A stretch of 64,000 nt of DNA, from the NCBI RefSeq assembly GCF_937616625.2, contig NC_065573.1:17313001-17377000 (forward strand). The letters are read 5' to 3'. Source of the stretch: Mercurialis annua (Eukaryota > Streptophyta > Magnoliopsida > Malpighiales > Euphorbiaceae). The translations under genes and the position numbers were made by a program. The notes under the pieces were generated by a model. The model was given only the letters and a program-made list of their open reading frames with translations, had not been told where the DNA came from and did not search any database. Positions 31,367-42,897 of this stretch are shown piece by piece (position 1 is the first letter of the stretch; every line of letters begins with the position of its first letter).

Positions 31367-34224
31367 CTACATAAGACCCGGTTTTAATAACTTCATACCA
31401 AACAGAAGGCTTCGCCATCCCCAAGAACAATTATGATTTAAAGTCGCCTCCAAAATATGTTTGTTATGAAAATATCGACCCTGCAACAACTTAAATAACA
31501 AAGCTTGAGGATTAGAAATAATTCTCCACATTTGTTTCGCCAACAAGGACTGGTTAAACAATAGCAAATCCTTAAAACCTAACCCTCCGCGCCATTTACT
31601 CACACACATTTTGTCCCAAGCTAACCAATGGTGTTTAACTCCATCTTGATTTGATCCCCACCAAAAGTTTGAAATCAGTCTATTAATGACTTTGCACAAA
31701 GAGACAGGCAATTTAAAACATGACATGGAGTATATGGGAATAGCATAAATCATTGCCTTGAGTAGTATTTCTTTCCCACTCATCGAAAGGAAACCTTCTT
31801 GCCAACCCAGCAACTTAGATTTAATTTTTGCTAGAACTGAAGCAAATGTAGATGTTTTTGAGCGATAAATCACTGGGCATAAACCTAAATATGGTTTTGA
31901 TAAATCCATGGGGACCATTCGTAATAATGAGAGAATTGAATTTTGCAGTAATTGATCCACATTACCTCCAAAATAAACAACAGACTTGTCACAATTAATC
32001 ATTTGTCCACTCGCAGCCGCATAGGTCTGAAGAAGCTGTTGTATGTTCTTAGCATAAATTAGAGAAGCTCTGTTGAAAATGATAACATCGTCAGCAAAGA
32101 ATAAGTGTGAAATGATAGGGCAATTTCTATTAAGCTGCAAACCATTCAGAACTCCACTTTGAACTGCTTGATCAAACATGGATGATAACCCGTGAGCACA
32201 AAGAACAAATAGCAATGGTGATAGTGGGTCACCTTGCCGAATTCCTCTACTTGGCTGTATATAACCATAAGAATGACCATTCATAGTGAAGGAGTAAGTA
32301 ACTGTCGTGATGCAAGTCATTATCCAGTGAACAAATGTCCTATCAAAACCCCATTCATAAAGAATTGTTTCTATATAACTCCATTCCAGACGATCGTAAG
32401 CTTTGCTGATATCTAATTTTAATGCCATGTAAGGGTTTCGCTTTTTTTTTTTTTCTGATGCTGCATATAATGAAAAAGTTCATGCACCACCAGAATATTA
32501 TCCGCTATAGAGCGACCCTTAATGAATGCATTTTGTGACTCTGGAAGTAATATAGGTAGAAACCGTTGTAATCGAGTAGTAATAATTTTTGATATTATCT
32601 TATAAAAAATGGAACATAAACTGATAGGGCGTAAATCAGAAACACGAAGGGGTATAGGGATTTTAGGGATAAGAGTTATAGATGTATGGTTAAAGCCTTT
32701 GAGTATCCGACCAGATATGAAAAAATCTTGAACTGCTAAAATGACAGAAGGCCCTAAAATATCCCAGTAATGTTGATAGAAAAAAGCAGTAAAACCATCA
32801 GATCTGGGAGCTTTACAAGGATGTAAAGAGAAAACTGAATTTTTTATTTCTAGGGCTGAAATTGGAGCAGTCAAAGAAGCATTCATATGAGTAGAAACTT
32901 TAGAAGGGAAAGATGAAAGAACCTGATCAATGTTGGCTGGATATGATGTTTGATATAACTCCTCAAAGTACTTTGTAATAAGAGATACCAACTCTGAATC
33001 CTTTGTATGCCACTGTCCCGCCGAATCTTGTAACGCATAAATCATATTTCGACAACGATGTTGCTTGGTTTTGCTGTGGAAAAAGCTTGAGTTCTTATCG
33101 CCCCAAGTAAGCCAAGAGATTCGTGATTTTTGAGCCCAATAAGCCTCTTCCTGTACCTGAGCCTGAACAAGTTGTGCTTCCAAACTCTTAATATAAGGCC
33201 ATTGAATATTTGTCTGAACCTGTGAATTGGCGAGCTGCGATTCATGTCGAAGGGATATGATCTTTCTCTGTGAATTTGTATTGGAAGTCAGTCTCCAATC
33301 GTTTAAACATCTACGAACCACCTTGAGCTTCTCAAATACCTGAAACATTAATGTACCAGTTATATTCAATTTCCAAGATGAACGAATAATATCACTAACT
33401 TCCTCAACTGAACCCCAACGTTGGTCAAAATGAAAATGCCGATATGTACAAGGTGTAAAGGAATGAGTATTAAGGATAATAGGAGCATGATCAGACCCTA
33501 CTGGTGTAAGATGTTGTAATGAAGCCGTAGAGTAGCTATCAAACCAAGTAGAATAAACAAGTGCCCTGTCCAATCTTTCTCTTATTAAATAAGGGAAATT
33601 ACGCTTGTTGCTCCAAGTGAATGGAAAGCCAATATAACCCATATCCTTTAACGACATCCGCACCACAAAATTTGAAAATAAAGTATATGAAGGAGACAAA
33701 TAAGGAGTTCCACCCTCCTTTTCAGACGGGTGAAGAATTGCATTAAAATCTCCCAAGAGTACAGAAGAAGGTAACATATGGTGCTGGAACCCTAATATAA
33801 CATCTAATTGTTGTGACAGCAATCCAGGAGAGCTATGCAAATGACAAAACACAACATCAAACTGAGCACTATGTAGTTGATTTACTGTACAAACTATCAT
33901 ATAACTACTATAAGACTGGATATGTAACTGTACATTAGATGTCCAGAATAGCAAAAAACCTCCAGAAGTGCCGATAGGTTCAATTACAAAAAGATTATCA
34001 TATCCCAATTGAGCCACAAACTGTAAAATTGATGAACTCTGATTCTTTGTTTCTGCCAAGCATAAGACATCTGGAGTTTGGGACTTAACCAACCATTTAA
34101 GGTGTTTTCTTGTCAAGGTCGTCCCGAGTCCCTGACAATTCCAATAAAGTGTCTTCATGGAGGAGTTGGGGTTCAGATTGGGCTGTCTACCTCCACCCTT
34201 GCTGCCACAACTGTAGTAAGACAC
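31367..34224 (-). pseudogene. LINE ORF2: endonuclease and reverse transcriptase, frameshifted
   Basis: The endonuclease starts MKTLYWNCQGLG and has LAETK, LLGDFNAIL, PFTWSNKRN, RERLDRAL and GSDHAPI. RT has PCKAPRSDGFTAFFYQ, LRPISLCS, SQNAFIKGRSI, KLDISKAYDRLEW, GIRQGDPLSPLLF and the catalytic FADD. The frame shifts in a 13-base A homopolymer at about 32445 between QHQ and the ALKLDISKAYD segment, and a TAG/TAA stop ends the second frame at 31367. Coding similarity continues past this stop (SPWLPDTNDS, then WNESLIKHLF) to about 31140. The frame ends in a T-rich tract beside the left target duplication. Confidence 0.88.
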
Positions 34225-34585
34225 TCAGTAATACCCGTTACGCACTCCATATCTGAACTCACTTGAAGTACATCCCCATTGATAGCATAGAGCTAACCCG
34301 AACTTAGAAACACATGAGAAACTGATTGTGGCATTCTGTCAAGCACTTGGTATGCATAAGTCAAAAGATTAACAAAGCAGATAATAACAGCATGATCTTG
34401 AGCAAAAAGGGAAAGCTACATCAAATAGATTCTAGATATTGTGTATCAAATTAAAAGCCACCATGAACTTGAAACAATTTAGTAAACGCAGCACAAACCA
34501 TCCACTAAATAAACCAACCATTTCACATCAAACAAGCCTTTGTGTAAGTCATCATATCAGCACAAAATTGTTGCCAAATCTACCA
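34225..34585. other. LINE 5' leader next to the inversion junction
   Basis: 360 bp between the start of the inverted ORF2 and the plus-strand RNase H part. On the minus strand it should be the region upstream of ORF2, but no ORF1 domain is visible, so the element is 5'-truncated here. The exact junction cannot be placed by eye; coding similarity on the plus strand begins near 34600. Confidence 0.5.
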
Positions 34586-34601
34586 AACTAAGAGAAGAGA
34601 C

Positions 34602-35504
34602 TTGAATTGCAAACCTGAAATCAAAGTTTTTATTTGGCGAGCGCTTCATGCAGCTTTACCAACCGGAGAGCAATTACTTCAGCGTTTTAACATTACACTT
34701 AACTGTGTACACTGTGGAGGAGTTGAATCTATTAACCATTTGCTATTCTTCTGTCGTTTTGTTCAACGCATTTGGTTTGCTTCACCATTAGGACTTAATA
34801 CGCTAAGATTGCAAAATCAGCCATTCCCTTTATTATGGCGTCAAGTTACTGCTGATTTACTTTGCCAAGATCCATCACAATCATCGTTAAACCTTTGTTG
34901 CTTTATTTGCTGGTTTATTTGGAAGCAGAGAAATAGTTTATTATTTGATCAGGTGGATCAGTGTGAGTTGGATATGTTGAGTATTGCCATTGCTGCTTAT
35001 TCTGAATTTGCAGGTATCACTCAAAACAAATCGTCTCCTCATGAAGTTGGACCTATGGTGATTTCTCAATTAGAATGGAGACCACCTCCCCAAGGGTTTA
35101 TCAAGATTAACTATGATGCCTCTACCTCTCGAGATCATCATTGTGGGTTTGTATCTTCAGTGGCAAGAACTTCGAGTGGTTTGATTATTGGGCGATTTCA
35201 TGCTTGCTTCAGACATATTTGGGATCCAGGTATACTGGAATTCCTAGCACTTAGGGAGTCTCTGAATTGGGCAGCTTCGTGTTCATGGCAATCCGTTATC
35301 GTCGAGGGTGACGCTCTTCAAGTCTCACAGGTGATTAATTCCTGTAATATCGTGGATTACCGTACTTGGGAGATTTGTCAAGATGTATGGCGTCTTCAAT
35401 CTTGTTTTGTTCAGTGTATAATACAGTATGTGAATCGTAAGTTCAATGGATTGGCGCATGACTTGACTTGTAGAGTTAAAAAGTGCTATATCCAGGGTCT
35501 GTAA
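34602..35504 (+). pseudogene. LINE ORF2 C-terminus: zinc-binding RVT domain and RNase H
   Basis: 300 residues open from a non-ATG position, as expected for an internal fragment. It begins NCKPEIKVFIWRALHAALPT with a Cys/His cluster (CVHCGG, then HLLFFC), the domain that follows RT in plant LINEs. It then has a plant-type RNase H: INYDAS, ILEFLALRESLNWA, VEGDALQV and NRKFNGLAHDL. The ORF is intact to its TAA, about 50 bases from the A-rich tail. It lies in opposite orientation to the rest of the LINE (31127-34224). Confidence 0.85.
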
Positions 35505-35582
35505 TATAACTATCAGTTGTAATTTGATCTTTCTATCTAATCTATGTTGACAAAAAAAAAACAAATAAATAAGGGTGATGTT

Positions 35583-36597
35583 GGTTACAACATTTTTCAG
35601 TTTTTATAGTTTGTCAAATAGTGACATGACTTATTTTTAATTATTTTTCTATATAATTATCTATTGTTTGATATCTTTTTAAATTTTTTAATTTTTTTAA
35701 TCATGAATATATAATACAATAAATTCATAATAGTTCATGGCCATTTTATGAGTGTAAATGTTATATGTAAATGTTTTATATTCAAGTTACGGGTTTTTGT
35801 TATAATTTTGATTTTCTTTTGTCCACTGAGATATCATGCATTTGAATGATTAATTTTTATAAAATTGAAAAGAAGTTCAATGTTTCTCTTATTTGAAAAA
35901 ATTACAATGTATTTAATTATTGATACAGTCTTATGCTAAGTAACCTGTAATAAAATAGTACATCGGGCACAAAATATAATATTTTCGTGAAAATGAAATA
36001 AATAAGACCAAAAAGGAAATGAAAATCTCAGATTTTGAATGAATTCAATTAAATTAATTGTTTTAATTAAATTTTTATCATCATTTATTATTTAACATCA
36101 ATCTCCTAATCTATATAAACCACATGTTTTGTTCACTTTACAATTTACTATCTATTTATAATTTTTGGAACACTAATTTGACTTAGATTTTAAAACATTT
36201 TCATATTAAAACTGACCTAAGTTAGTCCATTATTAGAATTATCAAAATATATTTTTAATTTGTTTCTAATAAAAAATATTATTAATAGTATATCTCTACA
36301 AGATACTATAGAGAGAAAATGATTAAAATTTTTATGAAGTAATAGTAAAACATTCCTTGGCATGAAATAAATATCAAATTCTAATACAATAGATGTATTA
36401 ACATAAAAATGCAAAAAATATATCATAAATATTCAATATTTTAAATAATTCATTACTACGGTTATTAAAATAGATTTTTATTTTATTTTAGTAATTTACA
36501 AATTATAATTTTTTACCATTCATATCTTTTTCTATAAAATTACTATTTAAATTAAATAATAATTTGATTCCGCGTAAATATGCGGGCTTACGACTAG
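35583..36597 (+). mobile_element. Helitron 3' end with upstream AT-rich DNA
   Basis: A hairpin CCGCGTA/TATGCGG (36570-36585, one G-T pair) is followed by CTTACGACTAG ending at 36597, then host T. This mirrors the Helitron end at 5139 (GC-rich hairpin, ACGACTAG). The element would run leftwards into the AT-rich interval after the LINE. The 5' TC end was not found, so the left coordinate is only the limit. No coding. Confidence 0.55.
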
Positions 36598-37445
36598 TTT
36601 GTACAAAAAAGATTAACGTGGATCTCTCTATCTGGGCAGATTTTATCCGGATAGCTTTTTTTTTTATGTAGTTTATTAGTAAAAATTAATATTTATCATA
36701 TACTTGAATTACAATTTAAATCATTAGGTAAGAATTTTGATTTCCAAGATTACAAAAAAACAAAATGGAAATAGAGGTCACGGGCATGAGATTAGAGAGT
36801 AAAAGTGGAAGAAACGTGTGTGGTGTTTGCATGGTTAATCTATCACTCTCATCACTTCTGTTTGTTAGTTTTTTCTGTTGCAAAACCCCAAATGCTCACA
36901 TGTGACTCCACATGTGAAGTCCCCATTTCACATGCTTAAGAATCACACAATATTTGGATATGGGGATTTTATATTGTTATGCAAATTTATATTTTTAACT
37001 CATATTTTTTAAAAATATTTAATATTTACTATAATTTTTTTTTATGAATCGAAAAGTAAATAAAAAGCCATAAAAAAATGGCAAAAACCTGTATCTCAAA
37101 ACTTCCGCACAATTTTTTTAGAATTGCATCAAGTTTTTGTGATTTAGACACATCATTTCAATTGTATGAACTACGTTTATAGCTATTAAGGTAGAATTTC
37201 TCGAAACTTATTGCTAAAATATCTCTATATTTTGCTTTTCTAAAAGGGACGATCGCTTCAAAAATCTGGTCTAAAATTATATTTCAATTTCATTTTTTCG
37301 CTGTAGTTTTATTGAATTTTTCAGAATCGATTTAATTTTACTCACGTAACATGTTTTATTTGTATGTAAAGTAAAATGACGATTTTATCCGATTATCTCG
37401 GTATTTTTTTAGGATATATGTGTACGTAGTGGTAATGTAAGCAGC
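36598..37445 (+). other. Upstream region of the GASA gene
   Basis: AT-rich, without ORFs. Two CACATGTG palindromes (36897-36904 and 36909-36916) are E-box-like words of the kind bound by bHLH factors, but they are about 600 bp from the start and could be chance. Confidence 0.4.
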
Positions 37446-37453
37446 TATAAATA
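37446..37453 (+). promoter_or_regulatory. TATA box of the GASA gene
   Basis: TATAAATA lies 54 bases before the exon-1 ATG region, placing a start site near 37475-37480 and giving a leader of about 30 bases ending AAAATACATG. Confidence 0.65.
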
Positions 37454-37506
37454 GTGTAGCAGAGTGAAGTACCACACAATCATTCTCTTATTATCTTCTA
37501 AAATAC

Positions 37507-38952
37507 ATGATGATGAAGAAACCAAGCAATGCTATGCTTCTTTTTTCTTTTATGTTTCTTTTCTTAGTTGACATCAATGTAAGTTCATTCATCTTCTTTC
37601 ACTGCTCCTTCAATTTTTTATTCATGTCCAATGTGATGGTTCCTAATTAGAATTCATTACGTTAACAAATTAGACTATAATTAACTAAAACTTACTACAA
37701 TCATCTAAAAATAACATGAAAACGCCACACCGTTTGAGCTGTAGCTCAAACGGTATAAGCGCTAGGCAGTAAACTGTTAGGTCGTGGGTTCGATTCGTCC
37801 CACAAGCGTTCCCCTCTCTCCAATTATCAAAAAACATGAAAACGCCTTATGAATTATGTAAATTCACGGTTTATCACTAAATTAATTGAGATTAACAGCA
37901 GTAGGACTTGCAGGGTTTTATAACTGAAGCTCCAACTCCACAACCACAACCAAATAGCAAGCATCCAACGGTAAGACTCTTATACATGCAACTTTCAAGT
38001 CATTAGTTTTCACCTTACCTCTTAAATCTAGGATAAAAAAAATGACGTAAGGTTAAACTCGTGGTTTAGAACAAAAACACTTTTAAAGCGTTATAAATAT
38101 ATTCTTAAATAGATATCTTGGCTCGTTTTATCCATTCATCTATAAATTGTCCAATAATTTTCTGCCGCATGAGCTTTAATTCATATATAATGCTTCAGTT
38201 ATAATGAGCTAAATTAACTAATAAGTGGGTGTTTTTATTTAAAATCATAAACTTGTCCTTAATTGATATTTATACCGAGTTAAAGTAGTAAAATAAACTT
38301 TTATTACATTAATAATGTTTTACAATTTTCTTACTAACATTGTTTTTTGCGTTCTTGTCTCATAATTTAGTATGGCACCACCCAAGGCAGTCTTCATCCT
38401 CAAGGTAAATAACAAGCAACATTATCACGTTAATGAGTTTGCATTTGGTTCGAATCCAACCAAATCTATTCACTATTAATTTTTAAAATAAAAATAATGA
38501 TTTTATTAAGTAACAAATATTTTAGATAAAAAAAACCTGTTGGGTTCTTTTTTATTAATTTAGTTGTTTGGTCGATTAGAATTAAAAATGTATATATTTT
38601 AAAATTAAACTAAACTATAAATGTATTGTTTTCAAAAAATAAAAATCAAGATGAGGTATATTTATCGATTCAATTTGATTATATAAATATATAAGCCCTG
38701 AATTGTAACAATTAAATAAGCATTATTTATATATAAAAATAAATTTGATGTTGCATGGACGGCAAAACAGAGTGTGGAGGGCGATGCAGCAGCAGATGCT
38801 CAAACACGCAATACAAGAAGCCATGTTTGTTCTTTTGCCAAAAGTGCTGTGCCACGTGTCTCTGTGTACCTTCTGGAACTTATGGAAATAAGGAGACATG
38901 TCCCTGTTACAATAACTGGAAGACCAAGAGGGGAGGTCCTAAATGCCCTTAA
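37507..38952 (+). CDS. GASA: GASA/snakin family cysteine-rich secreted peptide, four exons
   Basis: Exons 37507-37578, 37914-37970, 38371-38404 and 38771-38952, all with GT-AG introns, give 114 residues. Residues 1-24 are a signal peptide (Lys-Lys then a Leu/Phe-rich core ending VDIN). About 30 residues of Pro/Gln-rich propeptide follow, then the 60-residue GASA domain with all 12 cysteines in the family spacing: ECGGRCSSRC, then CQKCCATCLCVP, ending CPCYNNWKTKRGGPKCP. Family members are gibberellin-responsive extracellular peptides with roles in growth or antimicrobial defence; which applies here cannot be told. No lesion is seen, so this is the one gene likely to be functional. Intron 1 holds a SINE. 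The ATG was chosen as the first after the TATA box; two further in-frame ATGs follow at once. Confidence 0.93.
37727..37832 (+). mobile_element. tRNA-derived SINE in GASA intron 1
   Basis: 106 bp flanked by a perfect 14-bp duplication AACATGAAAACGCC (37713-37726 and 37833-37846). It has an A-box-like TGTAGCTCAAACGG and a B-box GGTTCGATTC (37787-37796), the internal pol III promoter of a tRNA, and a short A-rich tail. A decayed copy is at about 50308-50402. Confidence 0.88.
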
Positions 38953-39100
38953 TTCTTTTTCTACCTGTTTTTCTTTTCTCTTTATGTTTTTTTTTTGTTG
39001 ATGGGGTTATCTCTTTATGTTCATATATGTAATATTTATCAATTCTTTTTTATGGAAACATATACAAACTTATTGGAGAAAAAAATCATATGCATTTGAT

Positions 39101-42100
39101 AAATAATCTCAGAAACACCGTTTGACCATTCCGTGTTGATACACTACGGGCTGACCAAGTTTTATTTCAAAATCAAACTTTTTATATTGATAAGTACGGT
39201 ATTGGCAAAGTCAGTCACATGCAAACATGAATCTTCCAATTTTAAAATTTTAAAAGAAGAAAACTCTAATCACTTTAATTCTTATCTCTTCAATTCTCTC
39301 AAAATCCATTAATAAAGAACAACATCAAATCGAATTTTATTTGCGATTAATCGTAAAATCAAAGCAAAAATAGCAACAGCAAACACTATATAAGCCCAAG
39401 ATCATTGAAATTCTATCAAAAAATGAGAATCACGAAATCATGAGTTTGATCGACAATTCCGGTGAGTAGATTTTTATTTAGTTTTGATTAATGGGTCTCT
39501 CATGTTATGGTAAAAAGATTGTGCTTTTTTTTTTCATTTTGAATCCGTGAAGAAGATAAAAATATGATTTGTTTAAATTCAGCAACAATAATCAGTCTAA
39601 AATCAAATATTGAGGAATTCCGACGGGTTTTTTTTTAAAATTTTGGAGAGTCTGACTTGAGTACTGGAGGACAATGACGACGAGGATTACTGAAGGAACT
39701 GCACAACTCCGACTTCGCGTGTGGCGAGAATAATGAACTCTCTTCTCTGTTCTCTGTGATGATAGGTTGCCCAAATCGTTTTCTCTAACCGTGGCAAGAT
39801 TTATGAGTATGGTAGTGTTGGGTCAGTTTCCTAATTCCTCATTTTTTGAGTTTTCTTGATTGATCCTTCTGTTTCAGTTTTCTTAATTAACACAGAGAGA
39901 CTCGGTTCTCTGATATGAAGAGTCTGTTGGATGAATTGAAATATTTGATAAGTGATTCTTTTTGTAAATTCAATAGTTGTTTAGTAAATATTTAGTGAAC
40001 CTATGGTTAACTTATGGTAAACACATAATAAACCTATGGTTAACTTATTTTACACAATAATAAATTTATTATATTTTATTACAAGTAAAATCATAAAAAG
40101 TACTTTCATAAAAAGAAAAAAGTTTACCGAAAAATTCTTAACACTTAACAAAAAATTTACCAATTCATAAATCTTTTTTAGTCAGGTGGTTTACCAAACA
40201 TTACCTGTCTGCTTACATAGTTTACTACAATAAATAGTTTACCGAAGGTTTGCTAAAAGTTGTCTATCAGTTTATCTCAATCATAATTGTACTAAAACAT
40301 TTCATTGGCATTACAATATGCAAATGTTTCCTTTAAAAAAGGTTTACTATCATTTGTCAAAAACACTAAACAATGAAAGAGAAAATATATCTAAAAAGGA
40401 TTTATCAAAGGTTTACTAACTATTTTTTTAAAGGTTTATCAAAGATTTAATAACTATATTTTAAGAGTTTATCAACGGTTTACTCACTATTTTTTGAAGG
40501 TTGTTTAAAGGTTTATATGATTTATTAAATAAAAAACCAATACTATATAGTTTGCTTTTCAAAGAGTTTACTAAAAGATAAATTAATTTACTAACTGTTT
40601 ACTAACAGTTTAATATCCGTTTACTAAAAGATAAGCTAATTTATTAACCGTTTACTGTCGTTTTACCAAATAAAATATAGTTAATTTATTAAATATAAAG
40701 TATAGTTAATTTATTAAATATAAAATATAATTAATTAATTAAATATAAAATATAGGTAATTTACTAATCGTTTGCTAAAAATTTACTATTAATTTACTAA
40801 AAGATAAATTAATTTACTAATTGTTTACTTACTATAAAATAACGATAGAAACATTAACTGGAGTGTAAAAATTAACTGCTTTTACTATCAGTTTATTTTT
40901 AGTTTACTAAAAATAAATTGAAATATAGATTTCAAAATTTGTTTAATAATGTACTATCGGTTTACTTTTAGTTTACTAAAAATAAATTTACTATCAGTTC
41001 ACTATTAGTTCACTTGCAGTTAACTAAAAAAAGATGAGTTTACTAATATAAATTTATTATATGAATGTAAATTGAAAGCAAACCTACAGAGAACTACGAA
41101 TATTTATAAATGAACAGATAATAGCCGCCAAATTTATCAATTGAATCAAAAATAGTCAAAGTATAACAAAATAAACTTTATCTATATGCAATCTCATATA
41201 TTATTATTTTTTCCTCCTTGATTACAAAATTAAAGAACAAAACCATGCTATAAGCCATTACATTGAAATAGAAGCGGAGTTAAATGCAATTATATCAATA
41301 TATTTTGTTCAAATAGTAATTTATTTTAATAATCTTATTAGATTAAAATTATAAATAAAATACAAAATCAGCTTTGAAAGAACTAATTCGTTTGCTAAGA
41401 TCATCTCCACATGCTTTAATTTTTCATTAATCCACCTCCATAGCACTTCCATTTCTTTTGTCAAAGCTTCATGCCAAGAGTCTCATGCCAAAAGCCAAAC
41501 TCACAAAACAAGACCAAAATGTAAGTACTCTAACACGATATATATTTAGGTGTTGAATATGATGGAACTTAAAATAAAACAAGTTAGGTGTTAGCATTAC
41601 ATTTTTGTCATCATCGTTTTCTTATTTCTTGTCATTCTTTGAAGTTTCAACTTGCTTTTTATTGCTAGACTTGTTATTACAGCCAATAGAATCTTTTTCT
41701 CTATAAGGAATAGTAAGAGTAAAAATATCAGTAATTAATATGAATACATACAATAACAAAACAAGCTCAGCTATGTGGTAGAGGTAAATTAAAAAAGGAT
41801 GGCAACAAACTTATCAAAATGACAAATAATTTTTTTTATCAACAATAAAATGTATATGTATCGTAAAGACCACAATGGTAAAATGGTAATTGAAGGTCTT
41901 GTAAAGATCATTATATTTCAAATTTAAAAATGGGAGAACATTGCTGAAGCTACTTCAATATCAAATCAAAACCAAAAACAAATCAAGAACCAATCAAGCA
42001 TTTTGAATCTCAATTTGATAACTATGCACCCAATAGAACAAAATAAACAGTCATTTCTTTTGAATTTGGTAAATCTTACTAACTAATCAAACATTGTTCT

Positions 42101-42634
42101 AAAACATAAAAATAAAGTGCAGGTAAAAGAAATAAAATCTGAAAATTTAAAAATCGTGTATTACAAAACATGAAATATGATAAATAGAAATAGAAATAAT
42201 AAAAAAGATTATTTATTTTTTCATAGAGTTTTACTCAACTTCTGTATGATGAGATAATCTTAAAAACTACAAAATGATAAACCCACCTGAACTTCGTTGT
42301 CTTTCAGCGCAGGCAGAGATCGATAGAAAGTGAAGCACTTATCAAGACACGGCGGATTAAAGACGGCACCGTTAAACGCATAAATTAAAGATTGACTTTC
42401 ACTGATCTTGAAACAGGCTTCTTTTGGGACAACCACCGGCGAGCCGAGCCGAAAAAGTGAAGAAAGGCTACTGAGGAAGAAAATTTGGGGCAAATCAGAT
42501 GATTTGAAGAACACTGTATGAATAAAGTTAATTAGTGGTAATATTGTAGGGAAAATAAATTAATTTTGCAGGGAGATTAAAGCTTGCAGTACAATTGAAG
42601 GAGGAATGTCCGGTCGGTATATTTGAGATTATTT
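39101..42634. mobile_element. Possible non-autonomous DNA transposon, 3.5 kb
   Basis: The ends are inverted relatives: AAATAATCTCAGAAACACCG at 39101 and, reversed, AAATAATCTCAAATATACCG ending at 42634, with looser similarity for another dozen bases. No matching target duplication was found. The interior has no transposase. It is AT-rich, with a degenerate array of GTTTACTAA-like words (about 39970-41060) and more GC-rich ends (39640-39790 and 42290-42500). The short open frames inside do not resemble proteins I know. A Mutator-type origin is a guess. Confidence 0.4.
39970..41060. repeat. Degenerate repeat array of GTTTACTAA-type words
   Basis: About 1.1 kb in which variants of GGTTTACTAA, AGTTTACTAAAAGATAAA and TTTATTAAATATAAAATATA recur every 15-35 bases on the plus strand. 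The unit is not constant, so it is a decayed or cryptic array rather than a regular satellite. Confidence 0.6.
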
Positions 42635-42897
42635 TGGGCTTCCACAGTGCTGGCCCTAATTTTCTTAACTTATTAAATGATTTTTACGGGTCTGACATAT
42701 AACGAGCTGCTTGAGCAAATGAATGTAGCAGTATAACATAATTTGAAGATCATTCTTCAATTAAAAAATAAATTATATAGTGGCCTAGACAGTAAAATTC
42801 AATCATTAATAAAGACAATGCCATTTTTTTAAGAGGTTGTTTATTATCAGCAACCACTTCCAAAGCGTTTCCAGGGGCAAAAGTAAGGGGGGCGAGG

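Larger units (their letters stand above)
31127..35567. mobile_element. L1-type LINE with inverted 5' part (twin-primed insertion)
   Basis: A LINE in two opposite pieces: endonuclease and RT on the minus strand (34224 down to about 31140), and zinc-finger/RNase H on the plus strand (about 34585-35504) ending in an A-rich tail (35552-35567). The whole is bounded by a perfect 15-bp duplication AATAAGGGTGATGTT (31112-31126 and 35568-35582). The minus piece ends, at the left flank, within the linker after RT (HAQCILSLPIP), and the plus piece resumes about 100 residues further on. One duplication around both pieces shows that they arrived in a single event. Confidence 0.85.

Noticed and set aside
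38774..39001. Overlapping frame across the last GASA exon
   Set aside because: It is a shadow of the GASA domain exon; the cysteine-rich frame with splice sites is the real one.
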